DNA of 10,067 bases from an uncultured beta proteobacterium (GTDB lineage: Bacteria; Pseudomonadota; Gammaproteobacteria; Burkholderiales; SG8-39). Every line of letters begins with the position of its first letter. Positions within the stretch are counted from its first letter, which is position 1. The stretch covers positions 26,361-36,427 of the forward strand of contig CADEDU010000015.1 in assembly GCA_902826155.1 (NCBI GenBank), given 5' to 3'. The notes below the pieces were generated by a model. The model was not told the DNA's origin. It made no database searches and saw nothing but the letters and a program-made list of their open reading frames with translations. Positions 1 to 5,690 of this stretch are shown here, one piece after another. Made by a program: the position numbers and the translations under genes.

Positions 1-5
1 CCCTC

Positions 6-36
6 CCTCTCTAGGCGCGAAGCGGCGCGAGAGAGG
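6..36 (-). terminator. GC-rich hairpin over the dioxygenase stop codon (weak terminator candidate)
   Basis: Perfect 7-base arms (6-12 and 30-36) enclose a GC-rich loop with a possible inner CGCG/CGCG stem. The TAG stop of the dioxygenase lies at the base of the left arm. No T-tract follows in the direction of transcription, so this is not a classical intrinsic terminator; it could slow polymerase or protect the 3' end. The adjoining 30-55 stretch is strongly purine-rich on the plus strand. The downstream context is outside the window. Confidence 0.25.
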
Positions 37-943
37 CGAGGGCGGGGGGCGGGAGAGCGACTTCAACGCCTTCCTGTTCGCACGTATTGGCAACGTCGCC
101 AGCCGTCGCACGCTGCACATCGCGCTGCCAACGCAGATCATCGAACTCGGTGCCGCGATGCATGGTGCAGCGGTTGTCCCACATCACCAGATCGTGCGCG
201 CGCCAGCGGTGCGTGTAGACGAACTGGCGCTGCGTGGCGTGGGCGGCGAGTTGGTCGAGCAGCGCCTTGCCTTCCTCGTCCGGCATGCCGACGATGCGGC
301 CCGCGTGTGAGGCCAGATAGAGCGTTCTGCGCCCGTTCTGCGGAATGGTGCGCACCAGCACCTGCGGCACCGGCGGCATCGCGCGACGCTCATCCTCGGT
401 GAAATTCGTGAAGCCCAGCCGCGCGCGCGAATACATGATCGCGTGTTCGGCCACCAGTCCTTGCAGGCGCTGCTTCATCGATTCGGGCAGCGCTTCATAG
501 GCGGCGCGCAGATCCGCGAACTCGGTGTGTCCGCCCACCGGAGGAATCGACCGCGCGTAGAGCAGCGAGGCGAGCGCCGGCACGCGCTTGAACGCGCTGT
601 CGGTGTGCCATAGCCGGTTGCCCAACTCGTGCAGCCGGCGGCGACTGTCGCGATCCCATGGCTTGCCGTCGGGATCGAGGTTCGACACGTCGGCAAAGTG
701 CGGATCGATGCGCAGCTTCTCCTCGGGGCGATGCACCGCGATCGTGGTCTCCAGCGGCCCGAAGTTGCGCGCGAAGGCCAGATGCTGCTCCGCCGTGAGG
801 CGCTGATCGGGAAACACCAGCACCGCGTACTTCCAGAACGCCTGTTTGACCGCTTCGATATCTTCAGCGCTGAGCGCGGCGAGGTTCACGTCGCCCACTT
901 CGGCCGCGAAGTTCGGGGTGATCGGACACAGTGTGATGCTCAT
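11..943 (-). CDS. TfdA/TauD-family Fe(II)/2-oxoglutarate-dependent dioxygenase
   Basis: This 310-residue protein matches the TauD/TfdA family, cytoplasmic enzymes that couple decarboxylation of 2-oxoglutarate to hydroxylation of a substrate; TfdA itself cleaves the ether bond of 2,4-dichlorophenoxyacetate. Directly visible are the metal motif WHTDSAF (His113, Asp115), the distal His262 in MHRGTEFD, the GGHTEFAD segment around Thr140, which in TfdA helps bind 2-oxoglutarate, and the C-terminal arginines Arg274 and Arg278. The iron ligands fall at the residue numbers I recall for TfdA, so the two are close to collinear. The length is slightly above the usual 280-300, with a proline/alanine-rich tail. 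The ATG at 943 is supported by AGGAG six bases upstream. It lies 54 bases downstream of the amidohydrolase on the same strand, probably in one transcript. The family call is firm; the substrate (aryloxyalkanoate, sulfonate or other) is unknown. Confidence 0.9.
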   Translation of the reverse strand: MSITLCPITPNFAAEVGDVNLAALSAEDIEAVKQAFWKYAVLVFPDQRLTAEQHLAFARNFGPLETTIAVHRPEEKLRIDPHFADVSNLDPDGKPWDRDSRRRLHELGNRLWHTDSAFKRVPALASLLYARSIPPVGGHTEFADLRAAYEALPESMKQRLQGLVAEHAIMYSRARLGFTNFTEDERRAMPPVPQVLVRTIPQNGRRTLYLASHAGRIVGMPDEEGKALLDQLAAHATQRQFVYTHRWRAHDLVMWDNRCTMHRGTEFDDLRWQRDVQRATAGDVANTCEQEGVEVALPPPALASLAPLRA

Positions 944-997
944 CGCGTGCTCCTGATGTTCTCTGGCGTAGATCCGCCGCAGGCGCGGTGCGGAAAC
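944..997 (-). other. Intercistronic gap with a small GC-rich hairpin
   Basis: These 54 bases lie between the amidohydrolase stop and the dioxygenase start. They hold the dioxygenase ribosome binding site (950-954 on the complement, AGGAG) and an imperfect hairpin with outer arms TCCGC/GCGGA at 973-977 and 990-994. I see no promoter and no T-tract, which fits co-transcription of the two genes, perhaps with some attenuation or RNA processing. Confidence 0.4.
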
Positions 998-2074
998 TCA
1001 GGCGATTCTCAGCTTCGGCATGACGCGCAGCGCATTGTCACGATCGATCGCCATGCGTTCGGTCGCGCTGAATTCACGCTCGCCCAGCCCGTCTTTTACC
1101 TCGGCGCCGAGCCGATAGGGGAAGTCGGTGCCGTACATGATCTGCGAGGTGGATACGAGCTGGCGCAGGGCACGGATCGCGCCCTCATGATGCCCCTGCG
1201 CGGTGTCGTAGTAGAAGCGGCGGATGTAGGAGAGCACGCCGTCGGGCATGACTTCCTTCGCCTTCGCGCCGATGTCGCGCTCCTGGCGGGTGAAGCGGCT
1301 CCACAGGAACGGCATCGTGCCGCCCGAGTGCGAGAAGATCCAGTTGATGTCGGGGTAGCGGTGCGCCGTGCCGGTGAACAACAGGCTCGCGATGGTGCGC
1401 GTGGTGTCGGTGGCGAACTCGATCATCGCCGGTGGCAGCCCCGGCACCGGATTGCGACAGCACGCCGGCGACAGCGGATGGGTGTAGATCGTCGCCTTGC
1501 GCCGGTTGAGCTCCTTCCAGATCGGATCGAACTGCGCATCGCCCAGATACTTCGGTCCGTAGCTCGTCATCAGGCCGATGCCGTCGGCACGCAGCGTGTC
1601 GAACGCGTACTCGATCTCACGCAGCGTGCCGTCGGTGTCCATCAGCGGCAGCGTCGCGAACGAGCCGAAGCGCCCGGGATGGTCGCGCGTCATCTTCGCG
1701 GCGTATTCGTTCGACTCGCGCGCCATCTTCCGATCCAGCTCCGGGTTGTTGAAATACGCACCCGGTTGCATCAGTGCAACCACCGACGTGGCGATGCCGT
1801 TGCGATCCATGTCCTCGATCGATTGCTGCACCGACCATGGCGGCGGCTTGGGCAGCCCCTGCTTGATTGATTCGGCCACATACGCTGGGGGCATGATGTG
1901 ATGGTGGATGTCGATGCGATGCGGCTTGCCGGCGGCGGGCGAGCCGAGCGTTTCGCAGCCGGGCAGCAAGGACGCGGCGCCCAATGCGCCCAGCGCCGAG
2001 AGAAAGCTGCGCCGTGCGGGCGTGATGTTTGCACTCGTCGCATGCGGCTGGCCGCAATTGCACCAATCGGTCAT
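998..2074 (-). CDS. Tat-targeted (possibly lipid-anchored) amidohydrolase of the ACMSD/Amidohydro_2 family
   Basis: This 358-residue protein has the metal-site pattern of the amidohydrolase-2 family, which includes aminocarboxymuconate-semialdehyde decarboxylase, gamma-resorcylate decarboxylase and 5-carboxyvanillate decarboxylase. The ligands seen are IDIHHH (His57 and His59), His199 in YTHP, His249 in FSHSGG and Asp317 in YGTDFPY. The N-terminus carries a twin-arginine motif (ARRSFL, Arg21-Arg22), a hydrophobic run and LLPGC ending at Cys40, a lipobox-like site with an atypical proline at -2. Export by Tat is therefore likely and lipidation possible, with only about 15 residues between Cys40 and the first active-site strand. 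The ATG at 2074 has GAGGAG six bases upstream. It is the first gene of the leftward unit, diverges from the TctC-like gene, and has a good promoter at 2115-2143. Decarboxylase versus hydrolase activity cannot be decided. Confidence 0.9.
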   Translation of the reverse strand: MTDWCNCGQPHATSANITPARRSFLSALGALGAASLLPGCETLGSPAAGKPHRIDIHHHIMPPAYVAESIKQGLPKPPPWSVQQSIEDMDRNGIATSVVALMQPGAYFNNPELDRKMARESNEYAAKMTRDHPGRFGSFATLPLMDTDGTLREIEYAFDTLRADGIGLMTSYGPKYLGDAQFDPIWKELNRRKATIYTHPLSPACCRNPVPGLPPAMIEFATDTTRTIASLLFTGTAHRYPDINWIFSHSGGTMPFLWSRFTRQERDIGAKAKEVMPDGVLSYIRRFYYDTAQGHHEGAIRALRQLVSTSQIMYGTDFPYRLGAEVKDGLGEREFSATERMAIDRDNALRVMPKLRIA

Positions 2075-2085
2075 CCTCGTCTCCT

Positions 2086-2118
2086 CAAGTGTGGCTTGCC
2101 CGGATCAAGCCCGGCTTG
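2086..2118. promoter_or_regulatory. Tandem palindromic operator candidate, two CAAG-N5-CTTG sites
   Basis: Two 13-base palindromes of the form CAAGNNNGGCTTG lie at 2086-2098 and 2106-2118. The second has 6-base arms (CAAGCC/GGCTTG) around a single base. Their starts are exactly 20 bases apart, about two helical turns, so dimers would bind the same face of the DNA. The right-hand site covers the predicted -10 box and start point of the leftward promoter; the left-hand site lies at about +10 to +22. That placement is typical of repressor operators. No regulator gene is in the window, so the binding protein is unknown. Confidence 0.5.
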
Positions 2119-2143
2119 TAGCGCGGCCGGTGCCGAGCGTCAA
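2115..2143 (-). promoter_or_regulatory. Sigma-70-type promoter for the leftward amidohydrolase
   Basis: On the minus strand, TTGACG (2143-2138, five of six consensus bases) is followed after exactly 17 bases by TACAAG (2120-2115, four of six). Transcription would begin near 2108, giving a leader of about 34 bases with the GAGGAG ribosome binding site before the ATG at 2074. It is the best -35/-10 pair I found in either divergent region. It has not been scored by computation. Confidence 0.55.
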
Positions 2144-2210
2144 CCATCGAGCTCCATGCGATTGTCCGGCGCATGCGCTAACCTCGGTGCGGTCGGACCG
2201 ACGAAAAACG

Positions 2211-2216
2211 AGGAGG
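2211..2216 (+). promoter_or_regulatory. Ribosome binding site fixing a GTG start for the TctC-like gene
   Basis: AGGAGG, a full Shine-Dalgarno core, ends six bases before GTG at 2223. The in-frame ATG at 2247 has no comparable site, so GTG is the preferred start and adds eight residues, including Lys2 and Arg5, to the signal peptide n-region. Confidence 0.75.
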
Positions 2217-2222
2217 CAAAGA

Positions 2223-3230
2223 GTGAAATCGACGAGATCACTGACTATGAAGCTTCTGCGTGGTGCGATGGCGGTGCGTACCCTCGCGGCGGCAGTGCTG
2301 ATGTGCGGCTCAACGGCATTCGCGCAGGGCAACTACCCTGTCAAGCCGATCCGCTTCATCGCACCGTTTCCCACCGGCGGTACTTCCGACGTATTGAGCC
2401 GTCTGCTCGCCCTGAAGATGACCGAGGGCCTGGGCCAGACCGTCGTCGTCGAGAACCGTCCCGGGGCGAGCGCGAACATCGGGCACGAACTGGTGGCCAA
2501 GGCTCCGGCCGACGGCTACACGCTATTGCTGTCCAACAACGGCGCGTACACGATCAATCCGTATCTGTTCAAGAAGCTGCCGTTCGACCCCGACAACGAC
2601 TTCGCGCCGGTGTCGCTGGTGGCGGCGGCCACGCAGGTGCTGGTGGCGCATCCGTCGGTGCCGATCAATTCGGTGAAGGATCTGATCGCGCTCGCCAAGG
2701 CGCAGCCGGGCAAGATCAACTACGGCTCAGGCGGCCGCGGCATCATTTCGCACATCAGCGCCGAGATGTTCAAGACCGTCACCGGCACCGATCTCACGCA
2801 CATTCCGTACAAGGGTACCGGCCAGGCGGTGACCGATCTCGTCGCCGGTCAGTTGCACGTGATCTTCTCCGACATGGTCCCGGCGATGCCGCACATCAAA
2901 TCGGGCAAGCTCAAGGCGCTTGGGGTGACGAGTAACGCGCGTTCACCGATCCTGCCCGACGTGCCGACGATGGCCGAGGAAGGCGCTGGGGGTTTTACCG
3001 CCGACACGTGGTGGGCGGTTGTCGTACCCAAAGGCACGCCGAGCGATGTGATCACCCGGCTCAACACCGAGCTTGGCCGCATCGTGAAGCTGCCCGAAGT
3101 GCAGGAGCGCTATTCGAGCCTGGGCATCACCACGGCGCACAGCACGCCGCAGCGCATCCACGAGCTGGCGAAGGCCGAGCGGGCGGCGATCGCGGCGGTG
3201 TTGAAGAAGGCGGGGATTGAGCCGGAATGA
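2223..3230 (+). CDS. Tripartite tricarboxylate transporter substrate-binding protein (TctC/Bug family)
   Basis: From the GTG at 2223 the product is 335 residues, the usual size for the Bug family of periplasmic binding proteins, which capture carboxylates and other small organic anions. The signal peptide has a basic n-region, a hydrophobic core (about residues 20-33) and an AFA cleavage site after Ala34. Family hallmarks follow: IRFIAPFPTGGTSDVLSR (43-60), ENRPGASANIG (77-87), ADGYTLL near residue 97, an NYGSGGRG segment, and a C-terminal region with SGKLKALGVTS. It diverges from the amidohydrolase and precedes the molybdenum subunit by 110 bases on the same strand. No TctA or TctB membrane gene is in the window, as is common for the many solitary Bug receptors of Burkholderiales. 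The ligand is not predictable; the surrounding genes suggest an aromatic or other carboxylate. An ATG start at 2247 (327 residues) is the alternative. Confidence 0.92.
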   Translation: MKSTRSLTMKLLRGAMAVRTLAAAVLMCGSTAFAQGNYPVKPIRFIAPFPTGGTSDVLSRLLALKMTEGLGQTVVVENRPGASANIGHELVAKAPADGYTLLLSNNGAYTINPYLFKKLPFDPDNDFAPVSLVAAATQVLVAHPSVPINSVKDLIALAKAQPGKINYGSGGRGIISHISAEMFKTVTGTDLTHIPYKGTGQAVTDLVAGQLHVIFSDMVPAMPHIKSGKLKALGVTSNARSPILPDVPTMAEEGAGGFTADTWWAVVVPKGTPSDVITRLNTELGRIVKLPEVQERYSSLGITTAHSTPQRIHELAKAERAAIAAVLKKAGIEPE

Positions 3231-3274
3231 AACTACCGTGGATGCGCGGTCACGACCATCGCTCTGATCGCTGA

Positions 3275-3291
3275 ATTCCAGTCGCTGGAAT
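3275..3291. repeat. Perfect 7-base inverted repeat between the TctC-like and molybdenum-subunit genes
   Basis: ATTCCAG (3275-3281) and CTGGAAT (3285-3291) are perfect inverted arms around a 3-base centre. The site lies in the 110-base gap, 50 bases before the start of the next gene. No T-tract follows, so it is a poor intrinsic terminator; it could be an operator or an RNA hairpin that separates expression of the two genes. The rest of the gap (3231-3340) shows no clear promoter. Confidence 0.45.
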
Positions 3292-3328
3292 ACCGGCAAG
3301 CCATACGGTCAATCCCCGGTTGGCTGAC

Positions 3329-3333
3329 GAAGG
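3329..3333 (+). promoter_or_regulatory. Ribosome binding site choosing ATG 3341 over TTG 3320
   Basis: GAAGG lies seven bases before the ATG at 3341. The longer in-frame option, TTG at 3320, has no recognisable site upstream. The protein then begins MNPTL, and the LPRIEDPRLLRG segment falls at residues 13-24, where this family usually has it. Confidence 0.6.
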
Positions 3334-3340
3334 CCGTGAG

Positions 3341-5683
3341 ATGAATCCAACGCTCTCCGCTCTCATCGGCCAGCGCCTGCCCCGCATCGAAGATCCGCGC
3401 CTGCTGCGCGGCCAGGGCCGGTTCGTCGACGACATCGCAGTCCCCGACATGCTGCACGCCGTGTTCGTGCGCAGCCAGGTCGCGCACGCGCGCATCCGTC
3501 GCATCGTTACCAGTACCGCGCGCGCGATGCCGGGGGTGCATGCGGTGCTGACCTATTCGGATCTGCGGCCGATGCTCGCGCAAGACCGGATCCCCACCGC
3601 GACACCCTCGGGGATGATCCGCTTCCACGTCGATCCGATCTGCCTCGCGAACGACGAGATCACCTATCTGGGCGAGCCGATCGCCATCATCGTGGCCGAT
3701 AGTCGTCATCTCGCCGAAGACGCCGCGCAGCACATCGATCCTGAGCTGGAGATCCTGCCCGCGGTGATCGATCCGGAGGTCGGCGTTGCCGCCGATGCAC
3801 CCAAAGCGCGCCTGGACTGCCCCGACAATCTGGTCGCGCACACGGTGATGAAGTACGGCGACACTGACGCAGCATTCGCGAGCGCACCGCATCGATTGCG
3901 CGAGCGTTTTCGCATGCACAAGGGCGGCGGCCATTCGATCGAGACGCGGGCGCTGATCGCGCGGGCCGATGCGAACGACGACGTGCTCACGGTATGGTCG
4001 ACCACGCAGATGCCGCACCGCGCGCGTGCGCTGCTGGTGGCGGCGCTGGGTCTGCCCGAGCATCGCATTCGCGTGATCGCGCCCGATGTCGGCGGCGCGT
4101 TCGGGCCGAAGGCGGTGTTTCATCCCGAGGAACTCGCGCTGCCCGCCGCGGCGCTCGTGCTCGGTCGACCGATCAAGTGGATCGAAGATCGGCTGGAGAA
4201 TTTCGTCGCCACCGCGATGGAGCGCGATCAGCTCTGGGACATGGAAGTCGCCTTCACCGATGACGGCAAGCTGCTCGGCATCCGCGGCAGGCTCCATCAC
4301 GATCACGGATCGTCGACGCCCTACGGCGTGGCCACGCCATACAACGCCGGCACGAACCTCATCGGCCCGTACGTGCTGCCTGCGTTTCAGCTCGAGATCC
4401 TGTGGTGCCTCACCAATCTCGTCGCGGTGGCGCCGACGCGCGGAGCGGGGCGTCCGCAGGGCACCTTCGTGATGGAGCGATTCCTCGATCGCATCGCTTC
4501 GCACCGCGGCATCGCGCGTGATGAAGTGCGGCGGCGCAATCTGATCCCGGCGCAGCAGATGCCCTACAGCGTGCCGATCGTGCAGCGCGACGGTCAGGCG
4601 ATGAAGTACGACAGCGGCGACTATCCCGAATCGCAGCGGCGTTGCCTCGAGGCCGCGGGCTGGCACGACTTTCCGGCGCGACAGCAGGCGGCGCGCCGCG
4701 AAGGGCGCTGGATCGGGCTGGGGCTGGCGAACTACGTCGAAGCGACCGGACGCGGGCCGTTCGAGAGTGCGTCGGTGCGCGTCGGCCCTTCGGGTTCGGT
4801 CATCGTCACCACCGGCGCGACGGCGCAGGGTCAGGGCGTGAAGACGATGCTCGCGCAGCTTGTCGCCGGCGTAATGGGCGTGGCACCCGACAAGGTCAAC
4901 GTTGTCGATGGCGATACGCAGGCCAGTCCGCTCGGCCTTGGCGCATTCGCCAGCCGCCAGGCGGTGACGGCCGGCAATGCGGTGGTGATCGCTGCGCGCG
5001 AAGTCGCCGACAAAGCCCGCCAGGCCGCCGCGGCAATGCTGGAAGTCTCGGCCGACGATCTCGAATTGCGCGACGGCTCGGTGCAAGTCAAAGGCGTGCC
5101 GAAGCTCAGCAAGAGTCTGGCGCAAATCGCGCACGCGCTGGCCGGCACGCCGGGCTTTGCACTGCCAGGCGGCGCCACACCGGGACTTGCCGCCGCGATC
5201 GATTTTCAACCGAGCGGACTGACCTACAACAACGGCACGCACGTGGTTGAAGCAGAAGTCGACATCGACACCGGCGAAGTGCGCCTCGTTCGCTACGTCG
5301 TCGTGCACGACTGCGGACGCATGATCAATCCGCTCATGGTCGAGGGCCAGGTGCTGGGCGCCGTCGTACACGGCATCGGCATGACCTTGTACGAATGGAT
5401 GCGCTACGACGAGAATGGCCAGCCCCTGACCGGCACGTACGCCGACTATCTGTTGCCGACGGCGGACTGCGTGCCGCACATCGAGATCGTGCACATGGAA
5501 TCACCGACGCCCAACAACCCGCTGGGCGTAAAAGGCGCGGCCGAAAGCGGGACCATCGCGGCGCCGAGCGCGATCGTGTCGGCGATCGAGGATGCGCTGC
5601 GTCCGCTCGGGGTGACGATCGCGGAGTTGCCGGCGACGCCGGCGCGGTTGCGCGCGCTGATCGCGCAGGCGCGCAGCGCCTAA
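3341..5683 (+). CDS. Xanthine dehydrogenase/CO dehydrogenase-family molybdopterin-binding (large) subunit
   Basis: This 780-residue protein is a complete molybdenum-cofactor subunit of the CoxL type; the family hydroxylates aromatic, N-heterocyclic or aldehyde substrates with oxygen from water. The order is normal: a hammerhead domain (about 20-130, opening with IEDPRLLRGQGRFVDD), a first cofactor domain (about 145-385, with STTQMPH near Gln223 and GGAFGPK at 251-257) and a second (about 400-750, with GATAQGQG near 492-499). The active-site loop reads PTRGAGR (365-371), resembling the AYRGAGR form of the non-CO-oxidising 'form II' group rather than the AYRCSFR of true CO dehydrogenase. The catalytic glutamate is Glu735 in KGAAESG. 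There is no Tat signal, so it should be cytoplasmic, unlike IorB-type subunits. No iron-sulfur or FAD subunit gene is nearby. It ends 7 bases from the convergent synthetase gene. The substrate is unknown. Confidence 0.92.
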   Translation: MNPTLSALIGQRLPRIEDPRLLRGQGRFVDDIAVPDMLHAVFVRSQVAHARIRRIVTSTARAMPGVHAVLTYSDLRPMLAQDRIPTATPSGMIRFHVDPICLANDEITYLGEPIAIIVADSRHLAEDAAQHIDPELEILPAVIDPEVGVAADAPKARLDCPDNLVAHTVMKYGDTDAAFASAPHRLRERFRMHKGGGHSIETRALIARADANDDVLTVWSTTQMPHRARALLVAALGLPEHRIRVIAPDVGGAFGPKAVFHPEELALPAAALVLGRPIKWIEDRLENFVATAMERDQLWDMEVAFTDDGKLLGIRGRLHHDHGSSTPYGVATPYNAGTNLIGPYVLPAFQLEILWCLTNLVAVAPTRGAGRPQGTFVMERFLDRIASHRGIARDEVRRRNLIPAQQMPYSVPIVQRDGQAMKYDSGDYPESQRRCLEAAGWHDFPARQQAARREGRWIGLGLANYVEATGRGPFESASVRVGPSGSVIVTTGATAQGQGVKTMLAQLVAGVMGVAPDKVNVVDGDTQASPLGLGAFASRQAVTAGNAVVIAAREVADKARQAAAAMLEVSADDLELRDGSVQVKGVPKLSKSLAQIAHALAGTPGFALPGGATPGLAAAIDFQPSGLTYNNGTHVVEAEVDIDTGEVRLVRYVVVHDCGRMINPLMVEGQVLGAVVHGIGMTLYEWMRYDENGQPLTGTYADYLLPTADCVPHIEIVHMESPTPNNPLGVKGAAESGTIAAPSAIVSAIEDALRPLGVTIAELPATPARLRALIAQARSA
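5668..5680 (+). terminator. Short GC hairpin at the 3' end of the molybdenum-subunit gene (weak)
   Basis: GGCGC (5668-5672) and GCGCC (5676-5680) form a 5-base stem with a 3-base loop just before the TAA. No T-tract follows, and similar GC stems are common by chance in this composition. It is the only candidate for ending transcription in the 7-base convergent junction. Confidence 0.15.
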
Positions 5684-5690
5684 CACCAGA

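Noticed and set aside
629..1870. A 413-codon plus-strand open frame
   Set aside because: It runs antisense to both the dioxygenase and the amidohydrolase, crosses their gene boundary, and its product is low-complexity and Arg/Val-rich with no motif.
1908..2222. Extension of the TctC-like gene upstream to an ATG at 1908
   Set aside because: It would overlap the divergent amidohydrolase gene and its promoter and bury the signal peptide about 105 residues inside the protein. The GTG at 2223 has a perfect ribosome binding site.
3233..5494. A 753-codon open frame on the minus strand opposite the molybdenum-subunit gene
   Set aside because: Its translation is Arg/His/Ala-rich with no family motifs, while the opposite strand encodes a complete, recognisable enzyme. 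Long antisense frames are expected in high-GC coding DNA with strong third-position bias.
3341..5683. CO dehydrogenase large subunit (coxL) as a specific call
   Set aside because: The AYRCSFR loop with the copper-binding cysteine is absent and no coxM or coxS genes flank it, so only the broader family is supported.
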